This document shows positions 35,763 to 45,455 of a stretch of 64,000 bases of DNA, in pieces. Each line of letters begins with the position of its first letter. Within the stretch, counting starts at the first letter, position 1. A program made the position numbers and the translations under genes. Source of the DNA: Chryseobacterium sp. GTDB lineage: Bacteria > Bacteroidota > Bacteroidia > Flavobacteriales > Weeksellaceae. The stretch is from contig JAITMC010000011.1 in the NCBI GenBank assembly GCA_031277615.1, positions 1-64,000 on the forward strand, given 5' to 3'. The notes below the pieces were generated by a model, which worked only from the letters and a program-made list of their open reading frames with translations, did not search any database and was not told the DNA's origin.

Positions 35763-37895
35763 TCAGTTCAGGTGTACCTGAAAATCATCAGCTAAAGACA
35801 GAACGCCTTCTGTTATGGCTTCCGGATGGGTATTAAAGCCTTTCAGTTTTGACGTTTTTCCTTTGACGACCAGATCCATCAATTGCTTATCTGAAAGTTT
35901 CTTGCCGAAAATTTCAAAAGTAATTTTAAATCCGCAGTTTTTAAAATCGGAGCACCCGACTGCTGTTTTACCTTTGATCAGGTTATGTTCCTTACATTTC
36001 GGGCATTGGGTTTCTTCCCAGGACTGAAGTTCTTTTTTCTGGGCAGGTTCTCTTTTTTTCTTTTCCTTTACCTCTTCTTTCTCTTCTTCCTGCAGGGTGA
36101 TGACTTTTCCTTTTCCGTAAACCACTTTTTCGGTTAGCTCACTCACCATCTGGATAAGCTCTTCCTTAAACTGATTGGCCTCATATTCCCCTTTTTCAAT
36201 TTTACGGAGCTTGGATTCCCATTCTCCGGTAAGTTCCGGGCTCTTTAAAAGTTCATCTTCAATGGTATCGATCAGCTGAATCCCGGTTTGGGTGGCAATC
36301 AGGTTTTTCCTTTTCTTCTCGATGTATTTTCTTTTGAAAAGGGTTTCAATAATATTGGCGCGGGTAGAAGGTCTTCCGATCCCGTTATTTTTCAGGAGTT
36401 CGCGAAGTTCTTCATCTTCCACCTGCTTTCCGGCAGTTTCCATCGCTCTCAGCAATGTTGCTTCCGTATAAGGTTTCGGAGGGGTGGTTTTTCCCTGGTG
36501 GATCAGTGGATCATGAGGTCCGGTTTCTCCAACTACAAACTCAGGAATCGTCTGTTCTTCCTCCTTCTCTTTTTCTTTGTCTTTTTCTGTAGATTCTTCT
36601 TTAGGTTCTTTGGCATAAACGGCTCTCCATCCCGGTTCCAGAACCTGCCTTCCACTTGTTTTAAATGGAATTGTTCCTACTTTTCCCTCTACCAGGGTAT
36701 TTGAAATTTTACATTCCGGATAGAAAACGGCTATAAAACGTTTGGCAACGAGATCATAGATCAGCTTTTCTTCCCTGCTCAGATTTTGGGAAGGAGGAAC
36801 TTCCGTAGGAATAATGGCATGGTGATCGGTTACCTTGGTATCATCAAAAACCGCTTTTGATTTTGGAATAGGAGCTTCCAGCAATGGTGCAATAAGTTCC
36901 TGGTAAGGATACATTTTCTGAAGAATCCCTCCTATTTTCGGATAAAGGCTTTCGGATAGATAAGTGGTATCCACACGCGGATAGGTCACATGCTTTTTTT
37001 CATAAAGGCTCTGGATGTAATTCAGCGTATTTTCCGCTGAATAGCCATATTTTTTATTGGCTTCAACCTGTAGTGCCGTAAGGTCAAAAAGCCGTGGGTT
37101 CTTCTCTTTTCCTTCTTTAATTTCAAAAGAAACAATTTCAAAAGGGTTCTGCTTAAGATATTCCAGTCCTTTTTCAGCACGTTCCAGAGTCTTTAAACGG
37201 TCAATGGCGGCATTGAAAATAACGTCACGGTATTTTGTTTTCAGTTCCCAGTATTCCTCAGTGGTAAATGCATCAATTTCTTTCTGACGCTGTACCAGCA
37301 TCGCCAGTGTAGGTGTCTGCACCCTTCCAATGGAAAGCACTGCCTTATTTCCGCCAAACTTCTTGGTAAAAAGTCTTGTTGCATTGATTCCCAGTAACCA
37401 GTCGCCTATTGCTCTTGCATTTCCGGCCAGATAAAGATTTTTATAGTCTTCTGCGGGTTTCAGGCTGGCAAAACCTTCTTTAATGGCTTCCTCCGTCAGT
37501 GAAGAGATCCATAAACGCTGAATCGGTTTGTTACATTTGGCCTTCTGTAAAACCCAACGCTGGATAAGTTCTCCTTCCTGCCCGGCATCCCCGCAGTTAA
37601 TGACCTCATCACATTCTTCCACAAGTTTTTCAATCACTTTAAACTGGTTTTCAACGCCTTTATTCGGAATAAGCTTGATCCCGAAACTGCTTGGAATAAT
37701 CGGCAGTAAAAATAAGTTCCAGGATTTATACTGGGGTCCGTAATCGTGAGGTTCCTTCAGCGTACAGAGATGCCCGAACGTCCATGTCACGCAATATCCG
37801 TTCCCCTCCATATAGCCCTGTTTGGGCGTAGTAGCCCCTAATACTTTGGCAATATCTCTGGCAACACTGGGTTTTTCGGCAATACATAATTTCAT
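35763..37895 (-). CDS. topB: DNA topoisomerase III
   Basis: A type IA topoisomerase of 710 residues from MKLCIAEKPSVARDI; an in-frame ATG 27 nt upstream is less likely because family members begin at this sequence. The TOPRIM motif is INCGDAGQEGELIQ, the active-site tyrosine lies in HVTYPRVDTTYLS, and a C-terminal four-cysteine zinc motif is CPKCKEHNLIKGK to CSDFKNCGF. It relaxes negative supercoils and decatenates replication intermediates. An acidic/lysine-rich insert (EESTEKDKEKEKEEEQ) lies in the middle. The stop abuts the repeat block with no hairpin terminator seen. Confidence 0.94.
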   Translation of the reverse strand: MKLCIAEKPSVARDIAKVLGATTPKQGYMEGNGYCVTWTFGHLCTLKEPHDYGPQYKSWNLFLLPIIPSSFGIKLIPNKGVENQFKVIEKLVEECDEVINCGDAGQEGELIQRWVLQKAKCNKPIQRLWISSLTEEAIKEGFASLKPAEDYKNLYLAGNARAIGDWLLGINATRLFTKKFGGNKAVLSIGRVQTPTLAMLVQRQKEIDAFTTEEYWELKTKYRDVIFNAAIDRLKTLERAEKGLEYLKQNPFEIVSFEIKEGKEKNPRLFDLTALQVEANKKYGYSAENTLNYIQSLYEKKHVTYPRVDTTYLSESLYPKIGGILQKMYPYQELIAPLLEAPIPKSKAVFDDTKVTDHHAIIPTEVPPSQNLSREEKLIYDLVAKRFIAVFYPECKISNTLVEGKVGTIPFKTSGRQVLEPGWRAVYAKEPKEESTEKDKEKEKEEEQTIPEFVVGETGPHDPLIHQGKTTPPKPYTEATLLRAMETAGKQVEDEELRELLKNNGIGRPSTRANIIETLFKRKYIEKKRKNLIATQTGIQLIDTIEDELLKSPELTGEWESKLRKIEKGEYEANQFKEELIQMVSELTEKVVYGKGKVITLQEEEKEEVKEKKKREPAQKKELQSWEETQCPKCKEHNLIKGKTAVGCSDFKNCGFKITFEIFGKKLSDKQLMDLVVKGKTSKLKGFNTHPEAITEGVLSLADDFQVHLN

Positions 37896-38047
37896 GAACT
37901 CGGGTTTAATGAAGGAGTGCAAAAATCGGGATTTTTTTTGACTTTCGCTAATTTAGTTTAGCATTGAAGATGAGCAGGTGATCACTGAATCCATAATATC
38001 TGTACCTGTCTAACGATCTAAATTCAGCAAATCCTATGAACAAAAAA

Positions 38048-38066
38048 GCCCTCTTAAAAAGAGAGC
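38048..38066 (-). terminator. Weak terminator of the antiporter gene
   Basis: GCCCTCTT/AGAGAGC stem with one mismatch followed on the minus strand by six T residues. It lies beyond the second in-frame stop of the antiporter frame. Confidence 0.6.
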
Positions 38067-38162
38067 CTGATTAACCATATTAACGAAACCTGTTCATTAT
38101 TTTTTCTGAAATTTTTCTCCATCGTCATGGGAACTTTTATTAGGAGAATTACCGTTGGCTGA

Positions 38163-39773
38163 TCATAAATGTTTGTTTCCGGTAATTTTCAGTTCGTTCA
38201 GATCCAGCTGTGATTCGGCTTTCCTGATTTCATCATCACTGAAGAGCTTTTCGCGTTTCATTTTAAATAATTCTTTTCGCTGTAAAGCAAAAATATCGAG
38301 CATGATCCTGTGGTATTCTTTCATATCATTTTGCCGGTTGGTACACATTTCGAGGGAGCTTAAATGATTCTGATGCAGCCTGATATCATTTTCCAGAGCA
38401 TTTTTCAGGTTTTCAACCAGACTGTTGCGGTTCATTTCGGATTCATATTCCTGATTAAGCCTGCTTACTGCCAACTGATCCAATCTCATCTGAATACCGG
38501 CCTGCTGTTCATGGGAAGGCAGAATGGCATCTATTTCCCCGATTTTTGTTAATTTAATAATCAAAGGTAACGTCAGCCCCTGAAACACCAGAGTGACAAA
38601 AATAACGATGAAAGTGATAAAGATGATCAGGTTTCTCATGGGAAACTGAGCCTGGTCATTCATCATGACGGGAATTGATAAAGCAGTTGCCAGAGATACA
38701 ACCCCTCTCATTCCGGCCCAGCCGATGATTAAAGGATTTTTCCATCCCGGACTCGGATCCCGGCGGGCTTTTGCACTGAGCCATCTCGGAAGATGAGCTA
38801 CGGGATAGATCCACAACAGCCGGGCAACGATCACAATTCCACTGATGATCAATCCGTACCTGATCCCCTCCGTTAAAGAAGTTTCGCCTAAACCGCGAAT
38901 AATATCCGGCAGCTCAAGGCCTATCAGCACAAATACCAGGGCATTCATCACAAAGATCAGAGTATTCCATACGCCTGTCATATTGATCCTTGTGGTTCCT
39001 GTTTTAAAAATTTCATGGGCACGGAAAGACATAAACAGCCCTCCGCTTACCACTGCCATTACGCCTGAAAAATGAAAATGTTCCGCCGAAAGAAACAGAA
39101 TATAGGGTGTAATTACAGTAATAGCAGCATCAATAGCAGGTGTGGTAGGTAAAAAACGGTGAATGGCATAAAAAATATGGGCTCCCACAATTCCCACAAC
39201 AATTCCCATTCCTGCTACCAGAAAAAACTGCCCTGTAGCTTCCTGCATAGAAAAAGCTCCCGTCATGACTGCAGCCAGTGCAAATCTGAAAACAATCAGG
39301 GAAGAAGCATCGTTAATGAGGCTTTCCCCTTCCAGGATCGCGATGGTGCGTTTCGGTACTTTCAGGCCTTTTAATACGGTAGTGGCAGCAACGGCATCCG
39401 GCGGCGAAACAATTCCGCCCAACAAAAACCCCAATGCCAGTGTAAACCCGGGGATCAGCATCTGTGAAGTATAAGCCACCACCAGAGAGGTCAGAAAAAC
39501 CAGTCCGAATGCCAGCAGACTGATGGGCCGTTTCCATTTCCAGAAATCATTCCAGGAAGTATACCAGGCGGCTTCATATAGCAGCGGAGGCAGAAAGATT
39601 AAGAATATAATATCCGGATCCAGCTGTAAAACCGGTACTCCCGGCACCATACTGATTCCTAACCCTGCCAGTACCAGAAAAATAGGATACGCAATCCTGA
39701 TTCTTTGTGCCAGCATGACCAGCATCATGACTATTAAAAGAAGTCCCAGTATTAAAAGTAGTTTTTCGTGCAT
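38163..39773 (-). CDS. CPA1-family Na+/H+ antiporter
   Basis: A 536-residue protein with about twelve hydrophobic helices in the first 410 residues and a long helical cytosolic tail. The ion-binding region is LEGESLINDASSLIVFRFA, with the ND motif of electroneutral CPA1 exchangers; GGIVSPPDAVAATTVL and GWAGMRGVVSLATALSIP are also typical. Exchanges cytosolic Na+ or K+ for H+. The frame stops at TGA (38163-38165), but the same frame then stays open for 21 more hydrophilic codons to a TAA at 38097-38099, so the stop may be a truncation. Confidence 0.92.
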   Translation of the reverse strand: MHEKLLLILGLLLIVMMLVMLAQRIRIAYPIFLVLAGLGISMVPGVPVLQLDPDIIFLIFLPPLLYEAAWYTSWNDFWKWKRPISLLAFGLVFLTSLVVAYTSQMLIPGFTLALGFLLGGIVSPPDAVAATTVLKGLKVPKRTIAILEGESLINDASSLIVFRFALAAVMTGAFSMQEATGQFFLVAGMGIVVGIVGAHIFYAIHRFLPTTPAIDAAITVITPYILFLSAEHFHFSGVMAVVSGGLFMSFRAHEIFKTGTTRINMTGVWNTLIFVMNALVFVLIGLELPDIIRGLGETSLTEGIRYGLIISGIVIVARLLWIYPVAHLPRWLSAKARRDPSPGWKNPLIIGWAGMRGVVSLATALSIPVMMNDQAQFPMRNLIIFITFIVIFVTLVFQGLTLPLIIKLTKIGEIDAILPSHEQQAGIQMRLDQLAVSRLNQEYESEMNRNSLVENLKNALENDIRLHQNHLSSLEMCTNRQNDMKEYHRIMLDIFALQRKELFKMKREKLFSDDEIRKAESQLDLNELKITGNKHL

Positions 39774-40417
39774 TGTTTTAGAGATTGGATTAAAAGTTGA
39801 TCGGTTTTAAATATAAATAAAACACTCATGATTACAATGCTAAATTACAACAGGAAGAAATCCTGCGCATTGAGCTAGGTTAATAAATTAATCGGAATCC
39901 GGAACAAGATTTTTTTTGAGTCCGCCTAATTGGATGATGGAGATCGGAATTTTGACCGTTATCAATGTATGGTAACGGTCAAAACATTTTTTTGCAGACG
40001 CAAAATCCAATTTTAGATACTGTTATGTCAGGAGGCAAAGAAAGGAATTAACTCCGTTGATTCGATGGAGCAGACGTTTTATCCTTATGCTTAGTTAGCA
40101 ACGAACTTGCAGGGTTTTGCTTACTTTGATAAAACAGACGAATCACTTTTACTTTGCGTTTATTTTTTCTCAAAATAAATTACTCTAAAGTTTTCCCAGC
40201 CAAAAACTCACCTTGTCTCTTGTGGAAGATGAATAACCGGAAAGCTAAGAATCCTGAACTGATTATTTATAATGCAAACTAAAGGCTCTATTTCAATTTT
40301 GGTGATTCGATGAAGCGGATGGATAACCAAAAGCTTAAAATCTTTTTATTTTAAATAAAAAAAAGATCCGGCACAGGCTGAATCTTTTTCCGTCTAACGG
40401 TACAATTGAATGAGGGA
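39774..40417. other. Gene-free intergenic region of about 640 nt
   Basis: No convincing gene. It contains scattered degenerate elements also seen near 15070-15160, such as GACGCAAA and GATTCGATGAAGCGGATG (40303-40320; compare GATGCCATGAAGCGGATG near 15142), so it is probably built from decayed repeats. A terminator for the leftward gene lies at 40362-40387. Confidence 0.6.
40362..40387 (-). terminator. Terminator of the surface-type secreted protein gene
   Basis: AAAGAT-TCAGCC and GCCGG-ATCTTT pair with a short loop (one mismatch, one wobble), followed by T residues on the minus strand. Confidence 0.65.
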
Positions 40418-41269
40418 TTAAGGCATCGGTAATGCCACAATATCAAATACCGTATCGGCATAGGAATTATCGCCAAAAACGGCTCTTATTCCTAAGGCAT
40501 CCTGAGCAAAAACAAGTGGATTAAGATTTACGGTATAGCTCCCGGGCTGTAAAACAAGCGATCTTGTTCCGTTTACCTGGTAACCGCTGTTGGTGTAAGC
40601 CCCGGTATTGCTGTTGACAATGGACATTCCTGATCTTACAATTAAATAATTGGTATACCCGGGACCTGTTAAAAAAACATTGGCAGCAAGGAGCTTGGAG
40701 CTTCCCCCGCTGAGGCCGGCTCCATCTGCCAGTGTTACACTGGTAACCGGTACAGAAAAGGTAAACATCACCAGTGCAGGTCTTTTAAGGGTAAAGGTTC
40801 TGGTGAGCAAAACAGCTGTTCCGTTGGACGAACTGCTCGAGGTAAGAACCAATGAATTTCCGGTATTGGCACTTCCCGAAGCGGCTCCGGATCCTATCAC
40901 CGGATACTGGTGGAACATTCTTACCCATTCGCCACCGGTTCCTCTGGAAGCATCAAAATGATAATAGCCTTTTTCCAGAAGATTTATGGTTTTAGGAGTG
41001 GTCTGATCAGAAGCTAAAGGCTGCGTAACGTATACAATGGTTCCATCCTGGGAAGCGGTGTACAGCTGATCTTTACTTTTCAGCTGGTCTCCTGTGATCC
41101 GGGGAGCAATAACACCATCTATCCTTGAAGGATCATCTGCCATTCCCGACACATCCAGGGTAGCTTTCGGTACAGTATTGTTGATTCCTACCTGACTGTA
41201 TATTTTTTCTCCGCACAGTAGTGCAAGGCAGGTAAGAAACCCATTCAGAAACTTGGTTGCTTTGTTCAT
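40418..41269 (-). CDS. Secreted surface-type protein, unknown function
   Basis: A 283-residue protein with signal peptide (about 1-25, ending EKIYSQ). The start of the mature part, VGINNTVPKATLDVSGMADD, is the VGIGTxxPxATLDV motif found at the N-terminus of many flavobacterial exported surface or fibre-like proteins. The rest is beta-rich and Ser/Thr/Gly-rich (TSSSSSNGTAVLLTRTFTLK, AGLSGGSSKLLAANVFLTG). No enzymatic motif or sorting domain is visible. Its likely place is the outer surface, by inference from the motif class. Confidence 0.72.
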   Translation of the reverse strand: MNKATKFLNGFLTCLALLCGEKIYSQVGINNTVPKATLDVSGMADDPSRIDGVIAPRITGDQLKSKDQLYTASQDGTIVYVTQPLASDQTTPKTINLLEKGYYHFDASRGTGGEWVRMFHQYPVIGSGAASGSANTGNSLVLTSSSSSNGTAVLLTRTFTLKRPALVMFTFSVPVTSVTLADGAGLSGGSSKLLAANVFLTGPGYTNYLIVRSGMSIVNSNTGAYTNSGYQVNGTRSLVLQPGSYTVNLNPLVFAQDALGIRAVFGDNSYADTVFDIVALPMP

Positions 41270-41395
41270 AACTTAGTTATATATAGATTTTCATCTGTAT
41301 TCTTCTTTCAGCAAAGCTATGGACAAAAGCAGCGGGATGAGGTATTGAAATCATCGGAAATATTATTCCGTTTATGCCGGAATCATCCTTTGAAA

Positions 41396-41713
41396 TCATG
41401 TTAATTCAGGAAACATTTTCTTCCACTTGGTGACGGTATTCCGGCTCAGTTTAAATTCTTTGGCCAGTGCGGTATTCGTGAGTTTTTTCTTTCTCTGGCA
41501 GCTGAGGATTTCCCGGATGACCTCGGGAGTATAGGATTTGAATTTCTGGTTATCCTTCTGATATCCGAACAGAATATGATTGAGGCTAAGAACGTCCAGT
41601 GGAGTAAGCTTTTCTTTCCTAAAAATCGTTCTGCACTGTTTTTCTTTTTCCGGATATTTCATGGCAACAAGGTCTTTATAAATCTTTTTATAGTTGGGGG
41701 TAATCTCTTTCAT
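41396..41713 (-). CDS. HTH-domain protein (transposase-like solo HTH)
   Basis: A 105-residue protein whose C-terminal 30 residues form a helix-turn-helix (LTNTALAKEFKLSRNTVTKW). The N-terminal part is charged and helical (KKIYKDLVAMKYPEKEKQCR). It overlaps the upstream HTH gene by 26 nt, so the two are probably co-translated. No catalytic DDE residues are present, so this is a DNA-binding protein, not a transposase. Confidence 0.72.
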   Translation of the reverse strand: MKEITPNYKKIYKDLVAMKYPEKEKQCRTIFRKEKLTPLDVLSLNHILFGYQKDNQKFKSYTPEVIREILSCQRKKKLTNTALAKEFKLSRNTVTKWKKMFPELT

Positions 41714-42146
41714 AGGTTTCTTCTAAAGGACTGTATTTATCGATCCACCGGTATAAGGTGGTTTTGGGAATTCTGTATTCGCTGATGATCTCCGGTTTTG
41801 TTTTTTTACCTGTCGCAAGAAGCTCAAGGATAAAATCAATAATCTCCTGAGTGTATATGTTTTTCCTGAACTGTGATGATTCCTGAAGGCTGTTATTTTT
41901 TCCGGTTTCGACGGCCTTACACGGTGCGTACAGGATCATATGCTGGGTATAAATCCTGAAAAAATCGTAAGCAAGCGCTTTCGACCAGATCAGCAGGGTA
42001 TCCGTTGCCAGGTGAGGCTGCCTGAACATTTTATGGATCTCCTCTTCTGAACAGCCAAAGAAGCCCCTGATATGTTCCATAGAAATACCATCCTCCTCTA
42101 CTTTCTGCTCTATGTAGCTTCCTATATGGATCGTTTTAAAATTCAT
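41688..42146 (-). CDS. HTH-domain protein of a Chryseobacterium-expanded family
   Basis: A 152-residue protein. N-terminal MNFKTIHIGSYIEQKVEEDG and ALAYDFFRIYTQHMILYAP segments are typical of a family repeated many times in Chryseobacterium genomes; the C-terminus is an HTH (KTKPEIISEYRIPKTTLYRW). Lies 12 nt downstream of an AraC regulator and overlaps the next HTH gene, forming a three-gene regulatory unit. Targets unknown. Confidence 0.75.
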   Translation of the reverse strand: MNFKTIHIGSYIEQKVEEDGISMEHIRGFFGCSEEEIHKMFRQPHLATDTLLIWSKALAYDFFRIYTQHMILYAPCKAVETGKNNSLQESSQFRKNIYTQEIIDFILELLATGKKTKPEIISEYRIPKTTLYRWIDKYSPLEETYERDYPQL

Positions 42147-42158
42147 TCTTATTATTCT

Positions 42159-43022
42159 TTATTTTTCAGGACTGGTGGTGGTTTCCCTGAACTTTTTAGG
42201 AGTCAGTCCCGTATATTTCTTCATAAATCCTGAAAAATATCCGTAATTATGGAATCCAAAATCGAAGGCAATATCTTTCAGGGGTTCTTCAGTCATTTCC
42301 AGTTTGCATTTTATTTTTTCGGCGATATGCTTCTGGATGATCTCTGTTGCCGTATATTCAAAATATTTTTTACAGAGAATATTCAGGTAGTTGGCATTCA
42401 CTCCCAGCTGATCGGCATAATATTTCTTGGATCTCTGCGGCCTGTAGTCTTTATTCAGTAAGGTCATAAAATCAAAAAGAACGGGGTGACTTTCATAAAT
42501 ATCAAGATATTCTGCATTTTTCCGGGCTTCCCGGGAAATATTCCGGGTAATGATTTTCATTTTGGAGTAAATAATCTCATTCATCACCGGTGACGGGTTT
42601 TTCAGTTCATCACCGATATCCTTAAATTCATGCACAAACGTCCTGAAATCTTCCCGACTCATCTCTATCACTGGTTTTTTCCGGTATACCAGAGCGGGAA
42701 ACTGCATAAAGCCTTCCAGGCGTTCAAAGAGTTTTCCACTGATGAACAGCTGATAAATGTCTGCTTCCGAACTATATTCCCAAAAATGGCTCTGTCCCGG
42801 AAATACCATATGAAGCTGTCTCTCATGCACCGGATATTCCTTTCCTTCAATAATATGTCTGCCTGTTGCTTTTTCAAAAAGAATCAGGGAAAAGAAATCA
42901 TGTCTTATCGGGGAATACAACGGGCACAATCCTTTCATTTGATGGTAAATGATGTCGTGATTTATACTGAGCCTTTTCTGGATCTCAGTGATCCGCTGTA
43001 CGGGAATATTTTTATCGTTCAT
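42159..43022 (-). CDS. AraC-family transcriptional regulator (first of a pair)
   Basis: A 287-residue regulator: an N-terminal cupin-like sensing domain (EYPVHERQLHMVFPGQSHFW) and a C-terminal double HTH (YYADQLGVNANYLNILCKKY, EPLKDIAFDFGFHNYGYFSG, FMKKYTGLTPKKFRE). It is a diverged tandem paralogue of the next AraC gene to the right. It heads a unit with two HTH-solo genes. Effector unknown. Confidence 0.9.
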   Translation of the reverse strand: MNDKNIPVQRITEIQKRLSINHDIIYHQMKGLCPLYSPIRHDFFSLILFEKATGRHIIEGKEYPVHERQLHMVFPGQSHFWEYSSEADIYQLFISGKLFERLEGFMQFPALVYRKKPVIEMSREDFRTFVHEFKDIGDELKNPSPVMNEIIYSKMKIITRNISREARKNAEYLDIYESHPVLFDFMTLLNKDYRPQRSKKYYADQLGVNANYLNILCKKYFEYTATEIIQKHIAEKIKCKLEMTEEPLKDIAFDFGFHNYGYFSGFMKKYTGLTPKKFRETTTSPEK

Positions 43023-43135
43023 ACTTCAGCCTGGTTTGATGTGACAACTGTTTTCTTAGCATACCATTTCTTACTCTGCCGGTTGACAGTGGTCGTGTTC
43101 TCAGTGCATGAATTATAGGCTAGTTTTTAGTATGG

Positions 43136-44014
43136 TCAGAGATCTTCAGCGATAACAGGTAACGTCCTGTTTTTATGCTGATCCTGAAATTCCTTGGGAG
43201 TTATTCCCGTATACCTTTTAAAAAACGCATAAAAACTGTTTATCGTATTAAAGTTCATCAAAATTGAGAGTTCTTTAATTGATATTCCGGAAACAATAAG
43301 ATATTGTTTTATTTCAGACAGCAGCTCATTGCTGATAATTCCGGTGGCTGTCCTGCCGAGATGCTTTACGCACAATACGTTCAGATAATTGGGTGTAACA
43401 GCCAGCCTGTCTGCATAAAACCCAATGGTACGGTGTTCCCTGTAATGCTCAAATACCAAAGTGATAAACCGTGATAAAAGGCAGGCTGAATCCATTCTTT
43501 TTTCGTAATGCATTCTGTAAACTTCCTTGCTCAGCATCAGCATGATCACCTTGAGCCTGAATTCTGCGGTTAACCCACTTTCTTTTCTTTCTGAAAGTTC
43601 ATCGTGAATGTTTGAAAATTCATACCGGAATTTTTCAAAGCTCTCTTCAGACAGGCTGATTCTGCCTATTTTCATATAATGGGAAAAGGGATATTTCAGA
43701 TAACTTCCAAAGGTTTCAAATAAGGAATCCGGAATAGAAATCCTGCTGATGTTTATTTCTTTTTCCGGATCGGGATCCCAATGATTCTGCTGCTCCGGGA
43801 AAACAAAGTGCAGCTCACGGTCCTCAATTTCTCTTGTAATACCGTCAGTAATCTGTATTCCTGAACCTTTTTCCACCAGAAACAGGGAAAATTCATGGAT
43901 ATCCCCTGAAATACCTTCCGGACTTTCGCTGGTGATCTTTCTGGAGGAAATCTGTTTTTCCCGGTCATTATGAATCCGGAGATCCAGGGCTGTATGGGGT
44001 GGAGTTGTTCTCAT
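43136..44014 (-). CDS. AraC-family transcriptional regulator (second of a pair)
   Basis: A 292-residue regulator with the same layout as its neighbour: EDRELHFVFPEQQNHWDPDP in the sensing domain and a C-terminal double HTH (FYADRLAVTPNYLNVLCVKH, ISIKELSILMNFNTINSFYA, FFKRYTGITPKEFQD). 113 nt separates it from the downstream AraC gene, so it may be an independent unit. The conserved LHxVFPxQxxxW block in both suggests related ligands. Confidence 0.9.
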   Translation of the reverse strand: MRTTPPHTALDLRIHNDREKQISSRKITSESPEGISGDIHEFSLFLVEKGSGIQITDGITREIEDRELHFVFPEQQNHWDPDPEKEINISRISIPDSLFETFGSYLKYPFSHYMKIGRISLSEESFEKFRYEFSNIHDELSERKESGLTAEFRLKVIMLMLSKEVYRMHYEKRMDSACLLSRFITLVFEHYREHRTIGFYADRLAVTPNYLNVLCVKHLGRTATGIISNELLSEIKQYLIVSGISIKELSILMNFNTINSFYAFFKRYTGITPKEFQDQHKNRTLPVIAEDL

Positions 44015-44219
44015 TGATCCGGAATTTTCATTAATTTAATCAATCAAATATTTTATTTAAAATAGTTTAACATTTATCGTTTAGTACAATACTATTCTCA
44101 AATATATCTGGAAACAAAATTATTTTTTTCATTACAGAAAAAACATCATTTATGATCAAAAAAGTTATTCCATTTATGGCTTTTTTTCTGTCATGATAAG
44201 TAGACTTATCTGAGTTTAC

Positions 44220-44654
44220 TTATGTTTTTCTGATCTTATCCAAAAGGCGGATCAGCATTTCTGTTTCTTCATCGGTGAGATTACGGTAAACGGCATCTAC
44301 TCCCGGAAGCGCATCAGAAACTTCTTTGTACAATTCTTCGCCTTTATGGGTGAGCGTTACATCTATCAGACGTTTATCATCCGGATTCACTCTTTTTTCT
44401 ACAAGATCTTTAACGATCAGACGGTCTACCAATCTGGAAACCCCGGCATTTTTTTCCAGCATCTTTTTTAAAATATCTGAAGTAGACAAAGGTGTTCCTG
44501 CATCAGACAGAACAGACAGAACATTATATTGTTGCGAGGTAAGCCCGTACCCGGAAAAAAATTCCTGGGACTGCTCATAAACACTGTTGTAGGTTTCTAC
44601 CATCCGGATGCCGAGTTTCCGGCGGAGCGGTATTTCGTGAAGATCTTTTTTCAT
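44220..44654 (-). CDS. MarR-family transcriptional regulator
   Basis: A 144-residue winged-helix regulator: YGLTSQQYNVLSVLSDAGTP, LSTSDILKKMLEKNAGVSRL recognition helix, and a wing LVEKRVNPDDKRLIDVTLTH. The second gene of a unit with an SDR oxidoreductase 13 nt upstream. A palindrome at the promoter of that unit is a likely binding site, giving autoregulation. Confidence 0.93.
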   Translation of the reverse strand: MKKDLHEIPLRRKLGIRMVETYNSVYEQSQEFFSGYGLTSQQYNVLSVLSDAGTPLSTSDILKKMLEKNAGVSRLVDRLIVKDLVEKRVNPDDKRLIDVTLTHKGEELYKEVSDALPGVDAVYRNLTDEETEMLIRLLDKIRKT

Positions 44655-44667
44655 TTTATTTATTTAA

Positions 44668-45420
44668 TTACTGTATCAGATAGCCACCGTCTACAGGAAG
44701 ATAAGCCCCTGTGCAGAAACTTGCATCATCGGAAGCCAGGAACAGCACTGCTTTGGCAATTTCTTCCGGTCTGCCTAGTCTTTTCATGGCATGCCTGGAC
44801 TCCATATAGGATCTGTATTCTGAACTTTGGGCAGCGTTATCCATCAGCAATGGGGTTTCTATATATCCGGGGCCAATAGCATTAACGCGGATATTGCTGG
44901 TTCCGTTTTCCAGGGCAGCCACTTTGGTAAGTCCTACCAGTCCGTGTTTTGATGAAGCATAGGAGCCAATTCCGACTTCCGCTACCTGACTCATAATAGA
45001 GCCCATATTGACGACCGCACCTCCGGTCTCCTGTTTTCTCATCTGGGCGATCTGGTATTTCATGCCGTAAAACACTCCGCTCAGGTTAATATTAATCACC
45101 TTTTGCCACTCTTCTACCGATTTTTCATGAATGGGTGACGCGTCTACGATTCCGGCATTGTTGACTGCCACATCCAAACTTCCGAAGATTTTCACGGTTT
45201 CAGAAACGGCATGTTCCACTTCTTCAGGTTTTGATACATCACAGGCAATAAACCGGGCATCTGTGCCTTCCTTGAGAATTTCATCCAGGGTTTCTTTATT
45301 TTCCTTAAGATCTGCAATCACCACTTTAGCTCCTTCCCTTGCCATAAGAATGGCTGCAGCTTTACCGATTCCGGAATTTCCTCCTGTAATAAAAGCGACT
45401 TTGTTTTCAAAACGTTTCAT
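44668..45420 (-). CDS. SDR-family NAD(P)-dependent oxidoreductase
   Basis: A 250-residue classical short-chain dehydrogenase: TGGNSGIGKAAA (cofactor-binding TGxxxGIG), an acidic residue at the end of strand 2 (VVIADLKEN) favouring NAD, LDVAVNNAGI, catalytic Ser in NMGSIMS and YASSK (Tyr/Lys), and the C-terminal TGAYLPVDGGY. Substrate unknown. First gene of a unit with a MarR regulator, so it is a probable target of that regulator. Confidence 0.93.
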   Translation of the reverse strand: MKRFENKVAFITGGNSGIGKAAAILMAREGAKVVIADLKENKETLDEILKEGTDARFIACDVSKPEEVEHAVSETVKIFGSLDVAVNNAGIVDASPIHEKSVEEWQKVININLSGVFYGMKYQIAQMRKQETGGAVVNMGSIMSQVAEVGIGSYASSKHGLVGLTKVAALENGTSNIRVNAIGPGYIETPLLMDNAAQSSEYRSYMESRHAMKRLGRPEEIAKAVLFLASDDASFCTGAYLPVDGGYLIQ

Positions 45421-45455
45421 AATAATGGGTTTTAAAATTAATAAAATTTATTTTT

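Noticed and set aside
41396..42146. Insertion sequence encoded by two overlapping HTH frames
   Set aside because: No DDE/DEDD catalytic domain, no terminal inverted repeats or target duplication noticed; HTH solos fit better.
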